This document shows positions 55,553 to 62,589 of a DNA stretch of 64,000 nucleotides, in pieces. Both the position numbers and the translations under genes were made by a program. The stretch spans positions 57,517-121,516 of the forward strand of contig JAFVDX010000014.1 in the NCBI GenBank assembly GCA_017478225.1, in the 5' to 3' direction. A model generated the notes under the pieces. That model saw nothing but the letters and a program-made list of their open reading frames with translations. It was not told the origin of the DNA and searched no databases. This DNA is from Paludibacteraceae bacterium. GTDB taxonomy: Bacteria > Bacteroidota > Bacteroidia > Bacteroidales > Paludibacteraceae. Numbering within the stretch: position 1 is the first letter of the stretch; each line of letters starts with the position of its first letter.

Positions 55553-56215
55553 ATGCTCGTACGCATCGAAGAATCATGGCGACAAATCCTCCAACCAGAG
55601 TTCGATAAACCCTATTTCGAACTCCTTACCGATTATGTCAGGCACGAATACCAAACCACACAAGTATTTCCGCCGGCCAAACTTATCTTCAATGCTTTCA
55701 ACTCATGCCCCTTCAACCAAGTCAAAGTCGTCATCATCGGACAAGACCCATACCACGACCTCCAACAAGCACACGGACTCGCCTTCTCCGTCAACGACAA
55801 TATACCCATCCCACCTTCGCTTAATAATATCTTCCAAGAAATCCACCAAGACTTAGGCACACCTATACCCACCTCTGGCAACCTCACTCGATGGGCACAA
55901 CAAGGAGTACTCCTCCTCAATGCCACTCTCACCGTTAGAGCGCACCAACCCGCATCACACCAAAACAAAGGATGGGAAGTCTTTACCGATGCTGTCATAC
56001 AAAACCTCGCCGCTAAAAAGAAACATATAGTCTATATGCTCTGGGGCTCTTATGCACAGCGGAAAGCCGCTTTCGTACCTTCTAAAGATAATCTTATCCT
56101 CAAAGCACCACACCCATCCCCCCTCTCCGCCTACCGAGGATTCTTCGGCTGCCACCACTTCTCACAAGCCAACCAATACCTCCTCGCACACTCCCTCTCA
56201 CCTATCAATTGGTAA
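55553..56215 (+). CDS. ung: uracil-DNA glycosylase
   Basis: A 220-residue family 1 enzyme that removes uracil from DNA. The water-activating loop GQDPYHD (63-69, Asp65) and the minor-groove loop HPSPLSAYRGFFGCHHFS near 190 are intact. ATG 55553 is chosen because everything upstream in frame is the Ser-Ser-Lys-coding repeat array, absent from the conserved family. No terminator hairpin is evident after the stop; a C-rich repeat region follows. Confidence 0.95.
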   Translation: MLVRIEESWRQILQPEFDKPYFELLTDYVRHEYQTTQVFPPAKLIFNAFNSCPFNQVKVVIIGQDPYHDLQQAHGLAFSVNDNIPIPPSLNNIFQEIHQDLGTPIPTSGNLTRWAQQGVLLLNATLTVRAHQPASHQNKGWEVFTDAVIQNLAAKKKHIVYMLWGSYAQRKAAFVPSKDNLILKAPHPSPLSAYRGFFGCHHFSQANQYLLAHSLSPINW

Positions 56216-56400
56216 TCCCCCTCCTCCCTCCTTTCTCCCTCGTACCTCCTCTCCGCCCCCTCCGGTCTCTCCGCCCTTCCGGTCTTTCCGGTTATTCTGG
56301 TCTCTCCGGTCATTCTGGTCTGTCCGGTATCTCCGTCCATTTCGTCCGAATATTATTCGGACCCAATCCCCCTCTTGCCCTCCTAAAAAAATCTCAACCA
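56216..56400. other. C-rich intergenic region with a second type of 9-bp array
   Basis: A pyrimidine-rich stretch (CTCCTCCCTCC-like, 56218-56261) leads into a 9-bp array. No gene is supportable: the open frame crossing it has only low-complexity content. Confidence 0.7.
56262..56351. repeat. 9-bp tandem array with CGGTCTYTC unit
   Basis: Ten consecutive 9-bp units such as CCGGTCTCT, CGGTCTTTC, CGGTTATTC, TGGTCTCTC and TGGTCTGTC. The period is the same as in the TCTAA arrays, but the unit sequence is unrelated. Confidence 0.85.
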
Positions 56401-56403
56401 CCC

Positions 56404-56434
56404 TTTGTAGTATAAAAAAATCTTACTACTTTTG
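56404..56434 (+). promoter_or_regulatory. promoter of the large structured RNA
   Basis: TTTG (56404-56407), a 19-bp spacer and TACTTTTG (56427-56434). Transcription should begin near 56441, exactly at the start of the folded region. Confidence 0.75.
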
Positions 56435-56440
56435 CAGCCG

Positions 56441-56790
56441 AAAGTTCACGCTGGAGCATTATGTCTCTTTGGGTGGGCTTAGCAACATGAAATTTTTAGC
56501 CATGTTGCTGACATAATGAAAAGGCGTTTATTGAACGCTGTTTGCGACTCGACAGAATCTTCGCAACATTCACAGAATAAAGTCCGAACAGCAGCCAATG
56601 AATTCCTCGGGATATGTATTTTCACCCGCTACATGCTCCGCATGTAGAGTTTGGTGATATGCCTTTTGCAACTCACCAACCAGCGGGAATACATATAGCG
56701 TGGACTTCGGTTGTTTTTCTACTTTATTCGGGGATTGCGAAGCCCTTGTCGAGCGTGAAGACCAATTGAACTTCACGCTAACTTTTTTGT
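56441..56790 (+). ncRNA. large structured non-coding RNA (~330-350 nt), class unknown
   Basis: The region between promoter and terminator is not an open frame but folds extensively. The ends pair (TTCACGCT near 56445 with AGCGTGAA near 56752). CATTATGTC/GACATAATG encloses AGCAACATG/CATGTTGCT. GCGTT/AACGC and TTGCGA/TCGCAA hairpins follow. GAATAAAG (56575) pairs with CTTTATTC (56722), enclosing TATGTATT/AATACATA, CCCGC/GCGGG, CTACATGC/GCATGTAG and GGTGA/TCACC. CTCGAC (56538) can also pair with GTCGAG (56748), a possible pseudoknot. The terminator hairpin AGCGTGAAG/CTTCACGCT (56752-56779) ends in six T. It lacks the conserved cores of RNase P, tmRNA and SRP RNA. Confidence 0.7.
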
Positions 56791-56993
56791 ATATACTAAC
56801 TAAACTTTCCCTCATAAGAGAAAATAAAAATCTAATTTTTGTTATTTTTTTGTAATTTTTGACCGACTAAAAAAAGAATAACTCAGTTTTTCGCCTATTT
56901 CGCTTAATCAGAACACTCAAAATAGTTCGTGGACAAAAAGAATTCGTTTAATTCATCGATTATCTAATGTTCGAAACCTAAATAATAACGACA
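56791..56993. other. AT-rich gap upstream of the zinc-ribbon membrane protein
   Basis: No gene is seen. A TTAATCAGAACACTCA block (56906-56921) matches, in reverse orientation, the array upstream of the antiporter gene (16720-16736). The following sequence shows weak 9-bp periodicity (ATTCGTTTA, ATTCATCGA, TTATCTAAT). Confidence 0.5.
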
Positions 56994-57863
56994 ATGATTT
57001 GCAATAACTGCGGCTGGAACAACCCCGACAACCTCAACATCTGCGAAAAATGCAGACAACCCCTCAATCACTCACATCAAACGCAACCGTTTGCTGCAAG
57101 ACCAACTATGCCCAATATAAGCAGAGAAACTCTCAATTATCAACCACAACCACAACCACAACCCATCAAAAACTCCTACCACTGGACTACCAAAACCATA
57201 TTATGGCTTATCACTATCGTCGGCTCCTTCTTTACTCTCATACTTGTATATACTTCCTTTGACTTAATTGGTTCTATGGCTCGCACATATTCAGAATGTT
57301 ACCACTTAGTTGAAGATAATTTTTTGTTTTTATATATCGCTGCTTATGCCATCTCTACTGTCATTTCGGCTATCCTTATTTTACTTAAAAAACCTTCAGG
57401 ACTACATCTGCAACTCCTATCCTTGCTCGTTGTCTTTATCTTTTTCGTATTTTATAACTTCCTTTATATCTTAGTTGGAGCCTTCGATGATAATCTTCTT
57501 TGGCCCAATGTCTTTCAGATTATAGTTATCTATGTCTCAGTACTCATTCTCTATTCCCTCGTACCCGAAAAAACAGCAGGACTGCAGATACTTCAACTCT
57601 CTAACACTAAACTCTATAAAAACATACTCTATACACTCGAACTCATCATCCCTATTTGCTGGATATTTATTCTTTATATCGGGTATGGCAATACTGATTA
57701 TAAAGCGAATAATTTAATATTCTTTTTCCTATCCTTCGTCATGATAATCGGCTCCGTTCTTATCTTCTGCAACCACACTAAACTCGGCAGAAGCATCTAT
57801 TATGCTGCAGCAGCCATTCAAGCAATATGCTTTTTGTGGCCTGAACTCAAATATATCTTTTAA
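56994..57863 (+). CDS. zinc-ribbon, seven-helix membrane protein of unknown function
   Basis: A 289-residue protein. The N-terminus is a zinc ribbon with Cys3-x2-Cys6 and Cys17-x2-Cys20 (CNNCGWNNPDN...CEKC). A Gln/Pro-rich linker (30-58, QPQPQPQP) follows, then about seven membrane helices (68-90, 110-131, 138-162, 172-189, 211-230, 240-258, 265-283). No enzyme motif is seen. Its zinc ribbon is nearly identical to that of the next gene product, which carries an FHA-like domain, so the pair probably share a partner or arose by duplication. First gene of the kinase/FHA/phosphatase/protease cluster; the next gene begins 21 bp later. Confidence 0.75.
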   Translation: MICNNCGWNNPDNLNICEKCRQPLNHSHQTQPFAARPTMPNISRETLNYQPQPQPQPIKNSYHWTTKTILWLITIVGSFFTLILVYTSFDLIGSMARTYSECYHLVEDNFLFLYIAAYAISTVISAILILLKKPSGLHLQLLSLLVVFIFFVFYNFLYILVGAFDDNLLWPNVFQIIVIYVSVLILYSLVPEKTAGLQILQLSNTKLYKNILYTLELIIPICWIFILYIGYGNTDYKANNLIFFFLSFVMIIGSVLIFCNHTKLGRSIYYAAAAIQAICFLWPELKYIF

Positions 57864-57884
57864 CCTCTAAATATTCATAACACT

Positions 57885-58526
57885 ATGAGATGCAACAACT
57901 GCGGTTGGGAAAATCCCGACAACAACTCAAGATGCGAGAAATGCAATTCGCCTCTACAAGGTAATGACAACCCGTACCTCTATTCCTCACCTGCACAACC
58001 TAACCTCAATAAAACTGTTAGCGAAGCAGATGCCTTCCCGCAAACTCCTGTCCAAAATAATAATTGTCCTAACTGTGGGTACCCACTCCGACCCAATGTG
58101 CAAATATGCCCCAACTGCGGTACCAATAACGCTAATCCTACACACGCATCCCAACAACCACAATCGCAACAACAACCACATATCCACCAACAACCAATCA
58201 GCGGAACTGTCAACCCATGGCAACAAGTCTCTAAACAATGCCAATGCACACTCACACCCATTCAACACGACACCGAAAACACACCACCCGCACCACAACA
58301 ATTCAAAGGAACAACTCACCAACTCTCAAGACAAAACCTCGACCCGGATAACTTTACTATTACATCCAAACTGCAAGCATCACTCACCTTCGAAAACGGA
58401 CAATGGTTCCTGCAAGACCTAAGCACACAACATACTACATTCATTCAAGTCAAAGCCAAAACACAACTACACTCTGGCGATATCATCCTCATGGGAAACC
58501 GACAATTCATCTTCGAAGAAAAATAA
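57885..58526 (+). CDS. double zinc-ribbon protein with degenerate FHA-like domain
   Basis: A 213-residue soluble protein. Zinc ribbon 1 uses Cys3/6/17/20 (CNNCGWENPDN, CEKC) and zinc ribbon 2 uses Cys61/64/75/78 (CPNCGYPL, CPNCGT). A Gln/His/Pro-rich linker (85-125) leads to a C-terminal ~65-residue FHA-like beta-sandwich (FTITSKLQASLTFENGQWFLQDLSTQHTTFIQV...LHSGDIILMGNRQFIFEE). The phosphothreonine-binding Arg and SRxH motif are not preserved (TSKLQA instead), so it may bind a partner without phospho-dependence. Adjacent to the kinase gene, it looks like an adaptor of the signalling module. Confidence 0.72.
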   Translation: MRCNNCGWENPDNNSRCEKCNSPLQGNDNPYLYSSPAQPNLNKTVSEADAFPQTPVQNNNCPNCGYPLRPNVQICPNCGTNNANPTHASQQPQSQQQPHIHQQPISGTVNPWQQVSKQCQCTLTPIQHDTENTPPAPQQFKGTTHQLSRQNLDPDNFTITSKLQASLTFENGQWFLQDLSTQHTTFIQVKAKTQLHSGDIILMGNRQFIFEEK

Positions 58527-58535
58527 CTGTCCACC

Positions 58536-58562
58536 CCTAAATCCTCTAAATCCTCTAAAAAT
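58536..58562. repeat. 9-bp tandem array upstream of the kinase gene
   Basis: Three units (CCTAAATCC, TCTAAATCC, TCTAAAAAT) in the 44-bp gap between the zinc-ribbon/FHA gene and the kinase ATG. Confidence 0.75.
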
Positions 58563-58570
58563 CTATCTCT

Positions 58571-59836
58571 ATGGTCGAACGAGTAGATCTCTCTATAGGA
58601 CAAACCATCAACAACCAATACACCATCTCCAAATGCCTCGGAGAAGGCGCCTTCGGCAAGGTCTTCAAAGTAACCGACCATGCTAATCGCGTGTTCGCTC
58701 TCAAACTGCTCAAACTCTGGGAAGTACACCCCGAAATCCGAGAACAACTCATCGCACGATTCGACATGGAATTCCAAACAGGACAAATACAATCTCCTTA
58801 CCTCGTACATTCTATCGACCATGGAATCATCTGCTCAAACCCCTTCATCGTCATGGAATTCTGCCCCAATGGAGATCTCACACAACTCAACCGATCCGCC
58901 GACTGGATACTTATCGCACAACAAATTCTGCTCGGACTCAAAGCACTACACTCCTGCGGGAAAGTACACCGTGACATCAAACCGGAAAATGTACTCATCA
59001 AACAAGACGGAACAGCAGCACTCACCGACTTCGGTATCGCTGGAGACAGAAACAAACGAATGACCGAAAGAAATATTCTCGGCAAACCCATGCAAATATT
59101 TGGCACTTATGCCTATATGCCTCCCGAACAAGTACGACCACAACGAGGCGACGCCACCGTACTTCCTACAACCGACATCTTCTCCTTCGGAGTCATGATC
59201 TACCAACTACTTACCGGTAACCTACCCTTCGGACCCCTAAACAACGAAAACGACCTCGTAATTTATATCAATAACGCCAAAGAAGGCAAATGGAACAGAG
59301 CACCCCTCACGCTCACTGCCATCGCTAACACCTTCCGACCCGTTATCGAAGGATGCCTCTGCCCGGATTTCAAACAACGACTACAATCTGCCGACCAAGT
59401 CCTGCAACTACTACCAGCCACCAAACTCCAAACACAAGACTTCTCATATAAACCACCGCAAAATATACAAGGACTTATTCTGCGAATCATGCAAGGAGAA
59501 CAATATGGCAAAACATACAACCTCACACAACTACAACAACAATACCATATCATCACCATCGGCAGAGACGACCCAATTGTGCATAATGTTATACCTATTC
59601 AAGAAAACCAAAGCACATATATCTCACGAAAACACTGCACACTCGAATACGACTCACAAAACCAAACTTGGTTCATCCGTGACGGACAATGGGATAACTA
59701 TGCACCCAACGGATGGAAAAACTCACTCAACGGAACATTCGTCGGATCCAAACAAGTCTCACAAAACGGATTCTTCCTACAACTCGGAGACATAATCAGC
59801 ATCGGAGACACCAAACTCCGCCTCGAAGCATACTAA
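58571..59836 (+). CDS. Ser/Thr protein kinase with C-terminal FHA domain
   Basis: A 421-residue Hanks-type kinase. All catalytic elements are intact: glycine loop GEGAFG (24-29), Lys45 (FALK), HRDIKPEN (133-140, Asp135), DFG (153-155), the activation segment, and YMPPEQ in place of APE (182-187). The kinase domain ends near 285. A FHA domain follows (303-421) with GRDD (331-334), SRKH (352-355) and Asn387-Gly388, the residues that contact phosphothreonine. There is no membrane helix, so it is cytoplasmic. The FHA may bind autophosphorylated kinase or the neighbouring proteins. It is the likely phosphorylation source for the cluster. Confidence 0.92.
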   Translation: MVERVDLSIGQTINNQYTISKCLGEGAFGKVFKVTDHANRVFALKLLKLWEVHPEIREQLIARFDMEFQTGQIQSPYLVHSIDHGIICSNPFIVMEFCPNGDLTQLNRSADWILIAQQILLGLKALHSCGKVHRDIKPENVLIKQDGTAALTDFGIAGDRNKRMTERNILGKPMQIFGTYAYMPPEQVRPQRGDATVLPTTDIFSFGVMIYQLLTGNLPFGPLNNENDLVIYINNAKEGKWNRAPLTLTAIANTFRPVIEGCLCPDFKQRLQSADQVLQLLPATKLQTQDFSYKPPQNIQGLILRIMQGEQYGKTYNLTQLQQQYHIITIGRDDPIVHNVIPIQENQSTYISRKHCTLEYDSQNQTWFIRDGQWDNYAPNGWKNSLNGTFVGSKQVSQNGFFLQLGDIISIGDTKLRLEAY

Positions 59837-59853
59837 CAAACCTAAATAAAATA

Positions 59854-59925
59854 TCTAGTCCATCTAGCAAATCTAGTCCCTCTAGTAAATCTAGTCCCTC
59901 TAATAAATCTAACCCCTCTAAAACC
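59854..59925. repeat. 9-bp tandem array with 18-bp superstructure, upstream of the FHA-protease gene
   Basis: Eight contiguous 9-bp units, alternating TCTAGTCCC-like and TCTAGTAAA-like, so the array also has an 18-bp period. It fills the gap between kinase and protease genes and ends 11 bases before the ATG. Confidence 0.9.
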
Positions 59926-59936
59926 CCCTAAATCCT

Positions 59937-61526
59937 ATGGCACAACCAACTCAAACCTACAAACACTCCTTCGCCGGATCTGTCGGCGCAGGCGTCTCAA
60001 GCATCTTCAAGGCTAATGGCAAATCTTACTATATCCTTGAACATAAAGTCTCTTCTAAATACCACCGCGCAGGTGAAGCACAAGAAATCATCGTTGACCA
60101 AATCGAAATCGGTAGAGACCCTAAATGCGCCGTACAATTCGACGAATCCTTCCAAACAGTCAGCAGAAAACATGCTGCCATCGTCAGAGACGGACAAAAT
60201 TGGAAACTCATACAACTCTCCACTACCAACAAAACCTTCCTTAACGGAAAACCTATTCAAAACCAATGGTACCTGCAATCAGGCGACGAAATACAACTCT
60301 CCGTCAACGGACCTAAACTCGGATTCATCCTCCCTACTGGCAAAAAATCTACTGTCGCAAGCATCGGACTCAGCCGCAGACTCTCACTCTTCAGACAACA
60401 AGCACTCAGACCATACAAAACCGCTATGACCATCCTCTCCACTATCATCCTACTACTCATCTGCGGCGGAATCGCACTCGGTATCTGGGGAAAAAGACAA
60501 ATCGATGACTTGAGCGATATTATCGCACAATATAGGCAGCAAATTATATCTATCTCTCAACAAAACGAAGAACTCGCCAATATCATCGCAAGACAAGACT
60601 CTATCAACAAAGTAATCGAAGAACAAAATAAAATTTTGGACAGGAAAATTAAAAATATGCCTAAAACACAACCTACTGCCAATATCGCCGCACTCATTAA
60701 ACAAGTCAAACCAAGCGTCTATTATATCATTACACATGTCTGCTATGAGACAGAAGACGGAAAAATAAATGAAAAAAAAGAGTTAGCATCAGGGGGAACA
60801 GGATTCCTGCTCGACAACGGAACTTTCGTCACTGCAAGACACTGCGTCGAACCATGGTTGTATGGCTTCGACGACAATTGCCTTCAAATCAACGCAACTA
60901 ACGAAAAATACAAAGATACCTTCGTTTCTATTATTGAAGCCGTTAATATCAACGGAGATATTATTACTTTCGCTGGAACCGACTTCTCTATCGACCGTTC
61001 CAAAGACCAAATTAAAACATTTGCCGACGATAAAGGTAATGAATTGAAAATCAGAATTGCTAAGTATGACGGAAAATACGGTGAAAAAAGCATGGGTTCT
61101 ACCGACTGGGCTACTGTCAAAATCGACATAAATGGTAACACACTTAAAAAAGGTAATATCTCTATCGACAAAAACCTATCCACTTCTCTTACTGCAGGCA
61201 CAGAAGTACATGTGCTCGGATTTCCTGCATCCATCGGAGTCCTCGACGCTAAAAATTCATCCGCTATCGCTGAACCTATCTATAATAACATGAAAGTCGC
61301 AAGAGAAGGACTCAACAACTCTGGACTTATCATGGTCTCACAAGGAGTCGCACACGGCAACTCTGGAGGACCAGTGTTCACACTCGTAAACGGACAACTT
61401 AAAGCAATCGCTGTCGTATCAAGACTTATGTACGAAACACAAAACTTAGATGAAGAAGTCGGACTACTCAAACAACAACAGCAACAATACGACGAACTCG
61501 TACCTATCAATAACATAACCTATTAA
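59937..61526 (+). CDS. FHA domain-transmembrane-trypsin-like serine protease
   Basis: A 529-residue protein with three parts. An N-terminal cytoplasmic FHA domain (about 45-135) has GRD (59-61), SRKHA (76-80) and Asn103-Gly104, all intact for phosphothreonine binding. One membrane helix (163-184) and a coiled coil (190-240) follow. A periplasmic trypsin/HtrA-like protease (250-510) has a complete triad: His302 (VTARHC), Asp390 (STDWATV) and Ser476 (GNSGGPV). There is no PDZ domain. A phosphorylation state sensed inside could thus control proteolysis outside the inner membrane. It ends 13 bp before the secreted-protein gene. The fusion is uncommon and is the most informative protein of the cluster. 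Confidence 0.88.
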   Translation: MAQPTQTYKHSFAGSVGAGVSSIFKANGKSYYILEHKVSSKYHRAGEAQEIIVDQIEIGRDPKCAVQFDESFQTVSRKHAAIVRDGQNWKLIQLSTTNKTFLNGKPIQNQWYLQSGDEIQLSVNGPKLGFILPTGKKSTVASIGLSRRLSLFRQQALRPYKTAMTILSTIILLLICGGIALGIWGKRQIDDLSDIIAQYRQQIISISQQNEELANIIARQDSINKVIEEQNKILDRKIKNMPKTQPTANIAALIKQVKPSVYYIITHVCYETEDGKINEKKELASGGTGFLLDNGTFVTARHCVEPWLYGFDDNCLQINATNEKYKDTFVSIIEAVNINGDIITFAGTDFSIDRSKDQIKTFADDKGNELKIRIAKYDGKYGEKSMGSTDWATVKIDINGNTLKKGNISIDKNLSTSLTAGTEVHVLGFPASIGVLDAKNSSAIAEPIYNNMKVAREGLNNSGLIMVSQGVAHGNSGGPVFTLVNGQLKAIAVVSRLMYETQNLDEEVGLLKQQQQQYDELVPINNITY

Positions 61527-61539
61527 CAACTCAACTATT

Positions 61540-62373
61540 ATGAAAACTAAATTATATATACTCTCCATCTTGATTTCTGCCGCACTAACCGTCTATGCAC
61601 AAAGCATCCCTTTGCCCGCACAATTGCCTTCCGCTAACCAACAACTCATTCAAAAAACTGTCAAAGATGGACTCTTTATACTGCAAACTGCATATATCTT
61701 GCAAGACTCCACTGGAAACCAATTCGGAAGACAAGGCAAACAATACTTCAACCAAATCACATCATTCGCATTCGCCATCGATAACCATATTATCACTCAC
61801 AACAATTCACTCACACCATGGCTACATGACGACCAATTCCAACAATATAAACTACAATACCAACCCTTTCTCAATCAAACTCTAATCAAAAATATCACCG
61901 ACTCCGCCTTCACCGACATCGATTCAACCTCCATCGCACAAGCAAAACCTATTTTCAACTCTTACACCGCACTCAACTATCCTAACACTCAAGGATTCGA
62001 CACCGATACTACCAAAGGATACAAAGACGGATGGCTCTGCCTACTCACACAACCAGACACCACTAACTTCGAAATCAGATGCATCAATTACCCTATCAAT
62101 ATTGACTCTCTTCCCTCAATCTCCGCTAACATACAATCTATCATGCCCAAAACATTAGGCGGTGTCTATCTCAACCCGGTAATCTCTAAACCCGGCAACA
62201 TCAACTTCAAACTCTGTGGAATCATACAACCAGCACCACAAGGCAACTCCTTTAATATCGACCTGCCATTCTTTTCCTCCACTAAACCTAACAACAACAT
62301 ATCCACTATCAAACCTAATGACCCTAAAATCATTCCCATCCAAAAAAATAAACAACAACCCCGTAAACCTTAA
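61540..62373 (+). CDS. exported protein of unknown function next to the FHA-protease
   Basis: A 277-residue protein with a signal peptide (about 1-20, LTVYAQS). The mature part is rich in Asn, Gln, Pro, Ser and Thr and poor in charged residues, with a Pro/Asn-rich tail (FFSSTKPNNNISTIKPNDPKI...). I recognise no domain. Secretion plus its place 13 bp after the protease gene makes it a candidate substrate, inhibitor or sensor for the periplasmic protease; this is inference from context only. Its TAA stop forms part of the TTAA flank of the MITE-like element. Confidence 0.65.
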   Translation: MKTKLYILSILISAALTVYAQSIPLPAQLPSANQQLIQKTVKDGLFILQTAYILQDSTGNQFGRQGKQYFNQITSFAFAIDNHIITHNNSLTPWLHDDQFQQYKLQYQPFLNQTLIKNITDSAFTDIDSTSIAQAKPIFNSYTALNYPNTQGFDTDTTKGYKDGWLCLLTQPDTTNFEIRCINYPINIDSLPSISANIQSIMPKTLGGVYLNPVISKPGNINFKLCGIIQPAPQGNSFNIDLPFFSSTKPNNNISTIKPNDPKIIPIQKNKQQPRKP

Positions 62374-62571
62374 GGGTACTTCTAAAAATTGATTTATTTT
62401 GATTTCGGGGTTTTTCTTAGGCAGATTGATGGCTTGAACGAGGGAACTATGCGGGCATAGTGACTAAGTGAAAGTCAGCAAGATGCCAAGAAAAAGCCGA
62501 AAGCAATTAAAAGTTTATTCCTATTAAATTAACTCGGGCAAACTGAAAACGTTGAATTTTTAGAAGTGCCC
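62374..62571. mobile_element. MITE-like element with 17-bp inverted ends and TTAA flanks
   Basis: A 198-bp segment with ends GGGTACTTCTAAAAATT (62374-62390) and its inverse (62555-62571, one mismatch). It is bounded on both sides by TTAA (62370-62373, 62572-62575), consistent with a 4-bp target duplication. Inside, TTTCGGGGTTTTTCTTAGGCA-like sequence (from 62404) pairs with TGCCAAGAAAAAGCCGAAA (62481-62499). There is no open frame. A YTAR-type target would suit an IS5-family origin, but that assignment is inference. It separates the secreted-protein gene from the PP2C gene. Confidence 0.75.
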
Positions 62572-62589
62572 TTAAAATATAATATATAT

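Noticed and set aside
56052..56516. 154-codon frame running from inside ung through the repeats into the structured RNA
   Set aside because: It is in a different frame from ung, is low complexity across the pyrimidine-rich repeats, and crosses a strong promoter.
56441..56790. RNase P RNA, tmRNA or SRP RNA as identity of the structured RNA
   Set aside because: The AAAGTCC piece resembles part of the RNase P core, but the full GAGGAAAGTCC and ACAGAA-CCGG regions are missing. There is no tRNA-like end or tag frame for tmRNA and no GGAAGCAGCC loop for SRP RNA.
39482..59925. Regular repeats that might be taken for CRISPR arrays
   Set aside because: The units are 9 bp, directly adjacent and degenerate, with no unique spacers, and no cas gene is in the window.
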